A stretch of 64,000 nucleotides of DNA from Gnetum montanum (GCA_015680685.1 MNCI01002256.1:52971-116970), one strand, 5' to 3'; numbered from the stretch's first letter, positions 35,530-48,069 are shown. Numbers and translations are program-made. Notes: generated from the sequence alone by a model not told the origin.

Positions 35530-36410
35530 CTAGGAAGTCCACTAATCTATCTACAGATTATTGGACAAGAGCTATGTAAGGCTCTTCTTAACTCTAGTTC
35601 TAAACTTAACCTCATCTCCCATGATATGTACAAGGCCTGGAACCTACCACCTCTGAAGAAGAGAAAAATTCATCTAGAATTAGTAGATCAGTCGATTACT
35701 ATTCCTTTGGGATTAGTAGAGGACATTGTGACCATAGTTTGTGGGTGATCCTATCTTGCTGATTTTTTGGTAATCAAGGTGAACAACTACAAAAGTAACT
35801 TTCCAATCATCATGGGAAGGGCTTGGTTAAGCATAGTTAACATGAAAATGGGTATAAGGAACCTATCTTTTAAAATATCCAAGGAAAATGAGATAGGAAA
35901 AATTGAGAAGAAGCGTATTCCATGCATTGCATACAATTATAACAATTTCAATTGCATGAAAAAGATTTAGTCCATCAAGAGCACATATATTAAGGCATGT
36001 AATCAGTGTGCATAAGAAATTAATATTCAATGGTGTTTGTATGTAGCAGCGACAAAGTAGGAGGGCACCTAGTGGTTGATAGCTGATTCAGATAGTAGCA
36101 CAATATGCATGGAATCGACTAAGAGTTTAACTTATGCATATGTTGAAGGCATGGATAAAATTGAACAAGTTCATTTCCAACTCTCTAATGAAGATGATGA
36201 TACATAGTTAGGAGAGTTTGGGATCCCTGATCACTTCATGTAAGAGCCCTTAGAGCCAAAAAATTTATCGACCAGTATGGAGTATGCATTTTTAAAGAAT
36301 GGTAAATCAATCATCATTAATGCCAAACTTGCTCTTGAATAAAAAGAAAAGTTGTTGAAGGTGGTAAATAAATGGTTAATAGTCTTTGCTTGATCATATC
36401 CAGAGATAAT
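35530..36410 (+). pseudogene. element C protease and linker
   Basis: CKALLNSSSKLNLISHDMYK (about 35575-35635) is the retropepsin active-site region, with Asn where the catalytic Asp is expected. FPIIMGRAWLSIVNMKMGIR (35803-35862) is the second block. An acidic linker (SSTICMESTKSLTYAYVEGM) leads to RT. It mirrors element A at 23487-22537. Confidence 0.75.
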
Positions 36411-36411
36411 A

Positions 36412-36566
36412 GGAATTGATCCAAGGATATGTCAACATCGCATCTATACCCATAGAGGCAACCATAGAGGAATTGATCCAAGGATATGTTAACATCGCAT
36501 CTATACCCACAGAGGCAACCACAGAGGAATCGATCCAAGGATATGTCAACCATGAAGCTTAGAAGG
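36412..36566. repeat. in-frame 57-bp minisatellite in the protease-RT linker of C
   Basis: The 57-bp unit beginning GGAATTGATCCAAGGATATG occurs at 36412, 36469 and 36526 (last one partial). 57 is a multiple of three, so the encoded GIDPRIC motif repeats without loss of frame. Element A has no such expansion at the same place. Confidence 0.85.
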
Positions 36567-36599
36567 CAACCATAGAGGCAGCTAAACCCCAAATTAAAG

Positions 36600-37850
36600 T
36601 AAATTGTTAAGGAGGAGATAGAGAAACTCCTCAAGGTAGGGTTCATCTATGTAATTGTGGATAGCCAGTGGGTTAGCCCATTCATAATAGTACCAAAGAA
36701 GGATGGTAAATGGTGGGTCTACATCGACTTTAGGCTTTTAAATATGGTAACATTTAAGGATCATTTTCCTTTGTCATTCATGAATCAAGTATTAGACACC
36801 ATATCTAGGCATTGTTATTATAGTTTCTTGGATGGTTATTATGGCTAAAAGCAAATCCAAACTACACTCGAAGATCAGGACAAGACAACATTCATGAGTC
36901 CTTGGGGGACTTTTGCATACTATAAGATGCCATTTGGTATATGAAACACCCCTACAACTTTTTAACACTTGGTCCTCTGTTTCTTTTAATAGCAAATCAA
37001 TAGTGGTGTTGAAGTCTTCATAGATGACTTTTCCACCTATGGAGCTACCTTTGAGCAAGCCTTGGAGCAACTTGAGCAAGTACTGAAGAGATGTGTAGAG
37101 ACAAACCTATGACTCAATTGGCAAAAGAGCCATCTCATGGTCCAAGAAGGCATTATGCTAAGGCATTGAATTTCACAAAAATGGATTGAGGTAGACCCAA
37201 AAAAGATAAGGGTTATCTAAGGAATAACACACCAACTAGATTCCATGAAATATGGTTAGTCATTCCTTGGAAACACTGGTTACTACTGATGATTTATTGA
37301 AAATTTCTCTAAGATTGCAAAGCTTTTGGTAGAGCTTACAAAGAAAGATGCATCTTTCATTTGGACCAAGGGAGGTGAACATGAATTCTAATAATTAAAT
37401 GAGAAACTTGTAGAAACACCAATCCTATGAGCACCAAATTGGTCCAAACAATTTCATATCATGATAGCACATCTAACTATGCTTTGGGAGTTGTGCTCAT
37501 GCAAATGGATGATAAAAAACATCCATATTATATTCATTACATGCGTAGAAGCATTGTGGGGGCATATTTGAAGTTCACCATGATGGAGAAAGAATTAATG
37601 ATAGTGGTGTATGTGCTAGAAAATTTTAGACATTATGTGGTAGGTTACAAAGTGTTTATGCATATAGACCATAGTGCAATTTGCTTTTTGATGAATAAGT
37701 CAATGGTGAGTTCTCGTGTCATATGGTGGCTTGTGATCTTGTAGGAATTCGATCTTACAATGGTAGATTGAAAAGGAATTGAGAATGTGATCATAGATTA
37801 CCTCTCTTGCTTAAGATGGGGAAACAAAGAGGAGGAGAGCCTACTCTTTG
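36600..37850 (+). pseudogene. element C reverse transcriptase and RNase H
   Basis: RT: LLKVGFIYVIVDSQWVSPFI, KKDGKWWVYIDFRLLN, DHFPLSFMNQVLDTIS, then SFLDGYYG, TTFMSPWGTFAYYKMPFGI and the palm motif VFIDDFSTYG (both Asp codons present at 37023-37028). RNase H: ALGVVLMQMDDKKHPYYIHY, YLKFTMMEKELMIVVYVLEN and VFMHIDHSAICFLMNKS up to about 37730. There are many stops, mostly at former Gln or Trp codons, and several frameshifts. Confidence 0.85.
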
Positions 37851-37854
37851 ATTA

Positions 37855-39130
37855 ATTTCGAGATGAACTTATCTTTACTGGAGCAATAAGTGAAAAAACG
37901 CTTGAAAAAGCAACATGGTATAATGGAATCCTCACATATCTTGTCACTAAAAAGATGTCACAAGACTTGGATTTTAGAAAAAAGCAACAATTTCTTCATC
38001 AGGTCAAACACTTCATGGAAATCAATGAACACCTTTACAATGTGTGTGTCAATAGCCTGATCCATTGGTGTGTCCCTAACAAAGATCAACTACGCATTCT
38101 CCAAGATGCTCATAAAGGGCCTTACAAAGGCCACTATGCAGGGAGATGCATAGCCATAAAAATCTTGATGGCAGGATACTATTAGCCCACAATCTTTAGG
38201 AATGCCCACCAATTCGTTATGTCTTGTGAATGTTATCAACGTGATGGGGGGATGACCGCTCGCACGGAAGATCCTCAATAGTGGATTTAAGCATTGGAAC
38301 CTTTCAACATATGGGGTGTTGACTTCATGGATCCCATCACACCCATGTCTAATGGGAAAGCATATATTATAGTAGTAGTTGACTACTACACAAAATGGGT
38401 AGAAGAAGTAGCCATTATTGATTGTACATCATCCACTACTACCAAATTTATATAACAAAATATCATGAATAGGTTTGGGGTGCCACATCCACTAATTTCT
38501 GACAATGGAACTCATTTCATAGGTTCCACATTTAGAAAGTTAATGCAACGCTTGGGGGTAGAACATAAATTAGCAACACCTTACCACCCTCAAGCTAATG
38601 GTCAAGTAAAGGTAACCAACTAGGAGATTACAAAAATACCAATGCAAACCATTAGCAAATATAGGAAGGATTGGAGTACAAAACTTAATGATGTCCTCTA
38701 GGCTTATTTCTCAACTTGGAAACTTCCTATTGGCTATTCTCCCTACGAGTTAGTGTATGGAAAACTTCCAAAACTCCCAATTCAATTTGAGCTCTGTACA
38801 CTCTCAATGACCTGTGATCTAAACCTTGACCTAAGTCTAGCACAAAAGGAAAGATTGATCACTTTGAATGTGCTAGACAAAAACCGTTTAGTCGCCCTAT
38901 CCTTGAATGAGGTGAACAAGGCATTCAACAAGCAGCATCATGACCTTAAAATCAGGAAAGTAAAACTTCAGCCAGGAGATAAGGTTCTTTTCCATTTTCC
39001 CACACATGTACCTCAAAAGAAAAAAAATCTAAACATTGTGGGAGGGAATTTATATAATTGATCAAACCTTTCCCTCTGGGATCATGATAATCTACGAAGC
39101 TGATAGCCCAAATAAAAAGTAGTTGGTCAA
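37855..39130 (+). pseudogene. element C integrase
   Basis: Zinc domain: HWCVPNKDQLRILQDAHKGP, GHYAGRCIAIKILMAGYY, then SCECYQRDG. Catalytic core: IWGVDFMDPI (first Asp 38321-38323) and LISDNGTHFIGSTFRKL (second Asp 38501-38503). In HPQANGQVKVTN the catalytic Glu of the usual GQVEVTN is Lys (AAG 38609-38611). The C-terminal LQPGDKVLFHFP is at about 38970-39000. No chromodomain follows. In-frame stops confirm a dead copy. Confidence 0.85.
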
Positions 39131-39179
39131 TATCCAACAAGTCAAACCTTTCCTAGAACTAAGACAGGCCAGTGTAAAT

Positions 39180-41280
39180 ACCGCCTCAATAGATGGATAA
39201 CCATGTTCTATTTTTTAGATCTCCTCCTTCAACTCAATCATGGGGAAGATGACCATCTGTGCTAACCATTACCATGACCTCTTAGTTTTTCTACCTTTTT
39301 GTTTTTCACATTTTTCATTTTACAAATTTTTTGATGTTCAAATCTTTTTAATTTTATACCATTTTTAGTATCTTTAAATTTTATTGATTATTTTATACTT
39401 TCTTATATATTTTACTTTGTTTTGCTTTCTTTTGTTTAAGTGTGATATTTTCTCATTTTTCCTAATAAATTCATTTTATTATCATAGGACATAGTGCCAC
39501 TATTACTATTTACTAATGATGGTTTGTGCTAAATGAGTAATTGTCGATGTCTAGTTTCTATTTTTGAATTCTGATGTCTAATGACTTTGAGATGGTTTAT
39601 ATTTCATGGAATAGGTAGTGAGTCCACATCATTTTCCCATCCTATGAACTCTATGGATTTTCTTGTGTCGAAATTTGAGGTCCCATTTCATTAAAGAAAC
39701 TTTTAATCAATGAGTGACCTTGGTAGTTTTGGAATTAGGAAGGATCCAAAGGTTGGTAAAGGGTGTGACTTCAAGGGGACTCAATACTCTTTGTGCTATT
39801 CTTCTTACTTGAGTGGTTGAGTGTTTTTCATGGACTTCTTACTATTCCACACCAACCACTAAAGTAAGTCAAAATAACATCGTTGCATGGTGTGGTTTCC
39901 ATTAAAAGAAAAAAAAAACAATGGGAATTCAAAGCATATCTCTTTGAAACAAATGAGTCCTTGCATGGTGTGGTTTCCATTTAAAAAAACTATGGGAATT
40001 CAAAGCACATCTCTTGGACAAATAAAAAGGCTACAAGCACTAGTTATGGGACTTGAACGACATGCACTTATGCTTGACAGTCCCCTCTAACCAAGGTCCT
40101 CTCTCTCTCACTTCCTACATCTCCTTTCTTCTCTTTGTGAAATGGTGGTTGTTTTGTGGAATCACTCTTGTGTCTCAAGTGGGTGGATCTATCTTAGAGT
40201 GGTGATGTGAAGTCACTGAAAGTGGATGGTTTTGGTTTGGACCGAGGATGGAACTTCTTAGGTCATTTTAACCACAAATTCCGCAAAGGACTTCTTATGA
40301 CCTCAATTTGGAACTCCATTCCACCTTCTCTATCATCCATCCATGCTATTGTAACTCACCTTACTAATGGGTTCTATGTTATGCTCTATGTCTTAGTATG
40401 ATGTGTTGGAATTCCTGAGTGGGTTCTTTCAGGTTGGTCCTTAACTTGTTATGATCATTAAGTTAGCTATGGGGCCCACAAACTTCTTTGTTGAGGTTAT
40501 GCAAGGCCAAAAAGGGCATGAGCCTACTATGGGGAGGACCCACTTGTATAACTCTTGGCTTGATTAGTTAAGGTTCCTTACCTTTAACATCACCACAATC
40601 CTATCTCTCACATTTTCCATTGTGTAAACCGCTTAGTACTCAATCTTTCATTGCATTCATCCATTAAATTAAATTTTCTCCAATTTTTTCAAATTTATGA
40701 ACTTCAATACCCTCTTCTTATGATTTCATACTATTCTTGGTCTTCTAAGCTTTCATTGACCCCAATTTCATTGAAAAATTTCCTGTATTTTAAAAGTTTG
40801 ACCAAAGTCAATGAAATTCAACGATGGTCAATAGCTACGTTGATGAGGCCTCGTCGATGCAGTGCAAAAATACTATATATATTGCTAGATACTTTGGAAT
40901 TTTTTGCAATTTTCTCATAACACACGAGGAATTTTTGCAATTTTTTAGAGCCCAAAACCTTTCGGAGCCCATAACTTTCAAGCCGTGTGTCTAAATCACT
41001 TCGTTTTTCAATCCTATGCTTATTGGAGGTAAGATCTTTATTGTGGGGGCCACAAACCTTAAGGTTTTCAATGAAAACTTGATGAAATTTTTTGAAAATT
41101 TTCCTAACTCCCCCAAAGGATTAATAACCTTAACCATATATAAACATCAAGTTTTTCTAAGTTAACCCTTCCAACAACCTCTGGAAAGAATTATTCATAA
41201 TAATACATAAAATAAATAATAATCAGGTTCATTAAATCAGCCATAATCACAACTTAGCCAAGTGTAACTATCCTTAAGAG
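39180..41280 (+). other. element C region between pol and second ORF
   Basis: Non-coding, AT-rich with CT-rich patches. A 78-bp tandem duplication begins at 39883 and 39961 (TTGCATGGTGTGGTTTCC). GGGGAGGACCCACTTGTATA near 40534 and the leader before the second ORF are shared with elements B and A. At about 40830 GTTGATGAGGCCTCGTCGAT resembles the U3 repeat of the C LTR. Such long inter-ORF regions are usual in Tat/Athila elements. Confidence 0.55.
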
Positions 41281-42128
41281 TTAAGGTATTCAATTATTTC
41301 AAGGTTACACAATGAGTGCTAATCCATGGTCTTATTGTGATTATAGATGAAACCTAAACAAAAGCATCCACATGAAGGAGAACCATCATAAACATGGGAG
41401 AAAGGACGTAGAGTTGGAAGGGGCCAGTAAGAAAAAGGACAAGAACTACCAGAGGCAACCCATGCAATAAGTCATCTTCGAGAGGAGCTCAAAGTGAAAT
41501 CTATTCAACAGATTCTAGAAGAAGAAGTGCCTACTGAACAATCCCAATGAGGAAAAGCACTTGGACCTATGCGAAGGCTTGAGGTCACTCTAACTCAAGC
41601 ATGCCTAGACATCATTAAGTCTCGAGAAATTCAAAGATTAGTTCTTCAAGAGATAACCTTTAGGCCATTTTTGGAAAAAGCTCTAGAGGATGTCAAGACA
41701 TAANTTTAAGGTATTCAATTATTTCAAGGTTACACAATGAGTGCTAATCCATGGTCTTATTGTGGTTATAGATGAAACCTAAACAAAAGCATCCACATGA
41801 AGGAGAACCATCATAAACATGGGAGAAATGACCTAGAGTTGGAAGGGGCCATTAAGAAAAAGGCCAAGAACTACCAGAGGCAACCCATGCAATAAGTCAT
41901 CTTTGAGAGGAGCTCAAAGTGAAATCTATTCAATAGATTCTAGAAGAAGAAGTGCCTATTGAACAATCCCAATGAGGAAAAGCACTTGGACCTATGCCAA
42001 GGCTTGAGGTCACTCTAACTCAAGAATTTCTAGACATTATTAAGTCTCGAGAAATTCATAGATTAGTTCTTCAAGAGATAACCTTTTGGCCATTTTTGGA
42101 AAAAGCTCTAGAGGATGTCAAGACACAA
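41281..42128 (+). repeat. 425-bp direct duplication joined at a single N
   Basis: 41281-41703 and 41706-42128 align at a constant offset of 425 bp with no indel and about 15 substitutions (roughly 96% identical). The only ambiguous base of the window, N at 41704, sits exactly at the join (ACATAA|N|TTTAAGG). It contains the start and first 130 codons of the second ORF twice. It may be a true duplication or two unmerged sequence ends in the assembly. Confidence 0.9.
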
Positions 42129-43360
42129 TTGCAAGCCTCTCCTAGTGGCCACTCATCACATCCAATGGGGAATGGTACATGGGAGAGACCTATCTCTTTT
42201 GGAATAGCCGAAGGCCAAGGTCTGTTGTAAAAATTAAGGACATTCAAGTGTCCTACTTAGTGGAAGCTATTGTATAGGCATTGGGGTTGCTAGACATTAG
42301 AACATAGTTGGTAGAGATATCAACAAATGGTGATCTAGAGGCAAAAAGGGAGTGGACCTAACGATTCTATGGAGTGGACCATAAGGAGTATGATGTGCTC
42401 ACATGGGTAGAGTGGATTTATTTCAAAATTGTGGCTTATCACCTCAATCCAATGGTGAGGCCAAATAAGGTGACTACTTTCTCCACTTGAGCATGTACTA
42501 CACTAAGTAGAAAATTTACCATTAACCTTGCATAGCTAATCTATTTGGAGATCAAGAAGTGTTTCAAGGAGAATGAACATGGAAAGAAGACCTTGTCCTT
42601 TTCGTGCCTCATTAGAAAACTTTGCAAAAGGGTAGACATTGTTTACTATTCTAATGATACTCTCAGGCATGCTTCCTTGGCCTCATGGGTAGAAAGCATG
42701 AAAGATAAGATGCCAATGATCACTCAAGAAGAGGAGCTACCATCACCACCACCCACTCAAGAGACAACATTGGAGGCCCGTGTAGTGCTTGAGCATTTCC
42801 AAAAAATCCAAAAATATTTTTGAGTGAACAAGAGTAACAAGTAGGGAAGAGTGGGATGAATCCATTTGTGTATTGACCAGCAATGAGTCACCTTAATAAG
42901 GTGGCTTGAATAGTTAACTAGATGGAGAGAGGTGGTTCCATTTTTTCTACCGAAAGAATGTAGCTACCTTCGAGGTCAGATCCCGATGCCCAAGAGGTGA
43001 CAGTGTCACTAGCAACACACCATCTATTCCTAGAAATCTTTGGGAATGCTACCACTTTCTTAGTGCAGTTAGAGGAAGGTGAAGAAGCAATTGTCTTGGT
43101 GATGCAGCACTAGGGGAAGGAGGCAGTGATAGAAGTGGTAGCTAACCATGTAGCTAAAGCATTGAATGCACTTTTGGTGTCTATACTAGACATATCTATA
43201 CTTCAAGATGTGAAAATGTCTATAGGCATGGTTAGTGGAAAATTGAATACATCCTAGCATGAATAATTGCTGGAACAACTGGTAGGAATTGGGTAACTTA
43301 CTTCGGACATCTTTAATCTCTTAGAGAACATTACTACAACTCAATCAAAGCTACTAAATG
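41772..43360 (+). pseudogene. element C second ORF, 5' part (plant transposon protein-like)
   Basis: ATG at 41772 (also at 41347 in the first duplicate) opens MKPKQKHPHEGEPS, a basic start, then a stop (CAA to TAA type). Further in frame come LGPMPRLEVTLTQEFLDIIK, then RFYGVDHKEYDVLTWVEWIY and ECFK-like IKKCFKENEHGKKTLSFSCL, IRKLCKRVDIVYYSNDTLRH. The last block resembles the putative plant transposon protein domain found downstream of pol in Tat/Athila elements. The frame continues into DIFNLLENITTTQSKLLN at 43360, where element D is inserted. The sequence resumes at 58521. Confidence 0.65.
43356..43360. repeat. target-site duplication of element D (left copy; right copy 58516-58520)
   Basis: AAATG flanks both ends of element D exactly. 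Removing D and one copy restores the reading frame of the second ORF of C. Confidence 0.92.
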
Positions 43361-45128
43361 TGTGATGACCTAAAATGTTAGTGGCTGGAACAATAAGAGC
43401 TTAGTGGTTGTACAACCTAACTTTGAATCCATGTGAGGGTTGTGCTAGAAATGGAGATGAGATGTCTTAATGGTCTTGTCAATCGAATAGGTACTTACAA
43501 GGTGTTATGACAAACTCATGCAGAAGGGGTTTATACAGTGTTATCGGTGGGCACTGGGGCCAACCAAGCTAGAGCATAGCGGAGTGTCCCAACTTGAGAA
43601 CGACAGTGTGAATGTGCAAATGTGTATAAAATAGAAAGAAAAGGTACAACAGTGTGAGTGTGAATGCTAAAGAAAAAGTGCTTGAAAATGCAATAGACTT
43701 AATAATGGAAGTGCACCACCCTAAATGGGGGAAGAGTAGTAATTGTAGGAAAAGATGTGAGAGTGGTACGTAGTGTAGAGGTAGGCATAGTGACAACGTA
43801 GCAGTGTAGTCATAATCTCTGAGTTGTTCGGGTTGTGAAACTGATGACTATTGTGGGGATTGAACTTATCAGGTTGGCTACTACAATGTTTCATGGACAG
43901 GGTGGTGAATTGCATGTTGGAAGGTATGCACTAGTGGCCCAATAGGATTCTAAAGTGCACCAAAGTGCTAAGTGTGCTTGGGTGCGAGAGTGCCAAAGGA
44001 TGCTAAGAATGCCAAAATGCCTAATGGCATTTTGATTTGCCAACCCCTAGAATGTTGAGCATAGGGGTATTTATAGGATTAGGGTTAGTGTGAAATGTAG
44101 ATTAGGCACCGCATGGCATGAGGGTAGGTGGGGCTATGCTAGGCCTAGCTACGCTTCCATAGGAGTAGCAAATTTTATGCTCTAGTGTACTACAAAAGAT
44201 CCCCAGAGACTACCAAACTATGAATATGTTACAAAGACTACATATGCCAAAGTTTGAATGACCACAATGTACCTACAAATAGTGCAACTTGGAGGCTACA
44301 CTCTGAGATTGCGTATTCTCCTCTATTAAGTAGGGTCAAGTGTAGGTACAATTTAGGGGACCAATAGGGGGTGAAAAAGAGATACAAATTTTTGATCTTG
44401 CTTGCCAAAGGAATATTGAAGCTGAGATGGAGGTTGATGCTAAGCTTTGGAGGTTTTTAAACACTCTCAAAGGCTTTTTTACAAGGGCATAGCATAACAC
44501 TTAGTAAAATTTTGCAAAATTGAATGTCCAACACTGGCTACATTAGCTACACTCTAGAGCATAGTATGGATACTTAAAAAGATTTGATAATCTACAGTTT
44601 TCCTTCATGCTACACTAAGTATGTTCTAGGGCATAGTAGGAGGGGTAGCCTTAGGAGTTAGAAAATTTGCCAAATGCCTTTTCCATGCTGAGCTAGCTTA
44701 ATAGCTTCTTGCTTAACACTTAGGAAAAATTGGCCATTGGAATGCATGCTACATTGGCTACAATCTAGAGCATAGCAGAACATAGCAACCCCAGGAGTTA
44801 GAAAATTTGCCAAACTATTTTTTTTCATTCCAAGCCATCCTAACAATTTTTGGCTTGGCACTTGAGCAAACTGGCAATAGAAATGTGTGCTACACTGGCT
44901 ACACTCTAGAGTGTAGTAGGCAAAGTGAGAGCCTAGCACAACACTTAGAAAAAGTTTTGTGCAACTACTATTGACACTTGGAAAATCTTGCAAAATAGGC
45001 TTTGTGATGCATGCTACATTGGCTACATTAGGAAGTGCAGCAGAAACACTTAAGAAGAAGTTGCCAAGTTTTGACACTTAGAAAAATTTGCAATTAAAGT
45101 GTTAAAGCCAAAAATTGGTGGTGTTTCA
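43361..45128 (-). repeat. element D 3' LTR
   Basis: On the minus strand it begins TGAAACACCACC and ends ATCACA (TG...CA). The U3 (45128 to about 44080) has repeated inverted motifs such as CTACACTCTAGAGTGTAG near 44893-44915, each next to GTTAGAAAATTTG-type words. TATAAATA lies on the minus strand at about 44075. Confidence 0.9.
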
Positions 45129-45141
45129 TTGGCCCCTCTTT
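45129..45141 (-). other. element D polypurine tract
   Basis: On the minus strand AAAGAGGGGCCAA directly precedes the 3' LTR, a typical plus-strand primer. Confidence 0.85.
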
Positions 45142-46899
45142 GTTGATGTCTGGAGGAGTGGCCCAGAGACATCAACAAGGAATACAAAACACTACAACAA
45201 ACATGACACCAAAATTGCTCATCAATACCTAATTAGAAAACACTTCACCATGCTTGATAGTGCTAAGGGAATAAAGTATGGTAGGGAGTAGGTTAAGGAG
45301 ATGGACCAAGGGATAACAAGTGGGAGGGATGCCCATTGTGCATGAAGTTGCAGGATGTGACATTATGATGGCTTGTCACCAAACTGTGATCCCTTGTTGG
45401 AGTGCTTATGAGGGAGTTAGGATATAGAGATGACTTGCCCTTGAAATTTTGAACTCTCATTGAAGTGTGAAATGATAGCTTTGCTATTTTTGCTTGGGCA
45501 CTTGTTTTGTTCCATTTTTTTGTTTTATTTTTCTTCTTTTTCTTGTGCCAACTAGAAGATGTTTGTCATTGGGCAGACTACGTGCTGCCCAACAAACTTT
45601 GCTTGGAGGCAATCGTGTTAAATCTATAAGATAGGTGTTTCCTTCCCTGGATGAGTTGTGTTACATCTACTTAGGCTTTGAAGAGCCTACAAAGGCTTTT
45701 CATGCTACAAGTTGCATTACATCTAGCATGGGTTCTATGGCTAACTAAAATAAGGGTGCCATGTGCATCAAAGAAGCTTGCTAGAAAAGTTTGGGAGATG
45801 TGAGGTAAAAGAAGGGGTGAATGTGAATAGGCTATGGAAAAGTAAGAGGGATGTGCACTCTTGAGTGACTTGATGAGTCTAAGTGGGCACATCAAAGCAG
45901 TGTGGTGACCTACCATCATAGTGAAACACATCTCTGAACAATTTTTGCTAAAGCTTCATGCTACAAACACAACATAAGAAAATCAAGAATAAAACCATAC
46001 CATGCGAGCTAGTTTCGAGGACACTGCAAGGGCTATGAATGCTATGTCAGTTGTAGGTTCATTTAGTATCCAAAGTAGGAAGGCTAATGCAAGTGTGAAT
46101 GCCAGAAACCTCCAAAAACTCCAGCAACCACATCAAAAGTGCGCACCTAAGTGGTTAAGGGCATTGGCAGTGTAGGTGCTTGGGACTTCTCACCAAGGAT
46201 AGGAGCTTAGAAACCCAACAGCTTGATAGGGAGCTAAGTTGCTGGACGTTGTTCCTAGCTTAGGCAATGGTGAGGGCTAGAGAATGGTAGTGTTGTGGCT
46301 AGGCCACAGTATTGCTGGGATTCTAGCGAGTGATGCTGACACTTAGAGCTCCAACCAAGATGACTAGCAATGGTGGCAGTAGCTTTGGAAGGTTAGCATG
46401 ATGCCTAAAGGAATCTCTAAAGGATCAGAAAAATGTTGAGGGTAGTCACACTATAAATATTCTAAAGGTCTTCTTCTTAATGATGTGGAATCCATTCTAG
46501 AACTACAATGCCCCACCCTACCATTCTTGAGAGGTGTGGGTAGGCGATGGAGGGTTGGAAGTATTTGCGCTCTCTTGTTCACAGAACTGCGCATGTTAGG
46601 CTATGTGTGCTAAACTACAAACCTAGTTTAAGGTCTTGGTAGACCACGATGTATTAGTTTATAGTTCCAAAAGACTACTATGTGCTAGTTTAATGTCATA
46701 GCAAATAGTGAATCACTAGTTTAAGGTCATAGTAGACCATGCTGTGGGTGCTAGTTTAGTGTCATAGCCCAAGGACATTCTATACCAATTTAATGTTATA
46801 GAAAATGTTCTATGCTAGTTTAACATCATAGAGAACATATTCTTACCTTGCTGTGTCGATGCTGTGTGTTAGGCATAGTAGGGCTTGAGGTACAAATGA
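45142..46899 (-). other. element D 3' region with 44-bp repeats (46618-46835)
   Basis: No reading frame was recognised. Between 46618 and 46835 the word CTAGTTTAAGGTCATAG or variants recurs five or six times at about 44-bp spacing. One more copy of the motif lies in the protease-RT interval near 50496. The rest shows nothing I can name. Confidence 0.55.
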
Positions 46900-47982
46900 T
46901 TGATAAGATTGGCAAACTCATTGCTGTCTAGATCAGCAAGCTTGAATGTTTCATTGTCATAGGCCTTTGTGACTAAGAAAGGGCCTTCCCAATTGGGTAA
47001 GAATTTTTTTGTAGGTTCACGAATGACCTTGAGGAGTAGGTCTACTTTCTTGATCGTTGATGCTAATTATGGTGATGTTTTTACCATTGCGTTTCTTGGT
47101 ACCACTCGATGCGATTAAGTGTTTGCATGTGCTCCTCCTCTATAGAGTCGTGGTTAGTGATTCTCAACTCATCATTCTGAACCTTATCAATGAAGCTTAA
47201 GAGGATCAGATAGAGTGATGGGACCTACAGTTTAAGAGGCAACATTGCTTTAGACCCATACATAAGGCTATATGACATCTTACCAGTTAATGTTTTGCAT
47301 GTCATGCAGTAGGCCCATAGTGTGTAGACCAGTTGCTTGTGCCATCATTGTTTGATGCTACTAAGCATCTTCTTCAAAAGGTTGACAAGACTTTGTTTGT
47401 TTCCTCCACTTGGCCATTCACTTACGGGTAGTATGATGATGAAAAGGAATGTTTGATGCCAAGGTGTTCACAGAAGGTTTTGGTTTCTACACTACTAAAT
47501 TGTGGCTTGTTGTTCTTGACCATAGTCATGGGTAGATCAAATTATATCACTATGTTGTCAAGAATAAATTTGCAAACCTATTGTGATGTCATCTTCCTAA
47601 GGGGAATGGCTTTAACCCACTTGGTAAAGTATTCGGTTGCAGTTATGATGAAGCTATGTCCTGTAGAAGACTTAGACATGATAAGTCCTATGATCAACCC
47701 CCAATGTTAGAACAACTATGTGATCTACATGGTATGCAGTTCAGTGGGTGGCATGTGCATTAAGTTGCCATGTCGTTGACACACATCACACATTTTGAGC
47801 TTGGAAACACAATCATGCTCCATGTAAGGCCAATAGTAGCCTAAGCATCTAATTTTTGCTACCATTGCCCTAGGTGCTATGTGGCCTCCGCACAATCCCT
47901 CATGGACTTGATCAATGATCATTTGCGCTTTGCTATAGCTAACACAGGTTAGTAGTATTCTATCGTAGGATTTGTGACACAA
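46900..47982 (-). pseudogene. element D integrase
   Basis: 47982-47725 encodes QMIIDQVHEGLCGGHIAPRA, LGYYWPYMEHDC and CDVCQRHGN, the HHCC zinc domain. The catalytic core follows in broken frames: the FTKWVKAIPL and NNKPQFSSVETK type segments can be read at about 47660-47480. The end, near the GKKFLPNWEGPFLV block, is around 46965. The frame is broken. Confidence 0.78.
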
Positions 47983-48069
47983 GGTGCTATCACCTACAAG
48001 AATGTACTACTATGATCATTTTTGTATTGTATCCTTTTGGGCAGTGGTTAGATGTTGTGGAGGCTCACC

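Noticed and set aside
36317-36646. 109-codon minus-strand frame with repeated GCLYGYRCDV
   Set aside because: Antisense shadow of the 57-bp minisatellite in the pol of element C.
40030-40110. tRNA-like sequence on the minus strand (TTGGTTAGAGGGG..GTTCAAGTCCC)
   Set aside because: The B-box-like word is good but no cloverleaf closes, and the corresponding part of element A has lost it. Probably chance or a very old tRNA-derived piece.
44658-45077. 139-codon minus-strand frame in the D LTR
   Set aside because: It arises from the repeated palindrome units of U3, giving a repeating Cys/Ser/Ala-rich peptide with no family.
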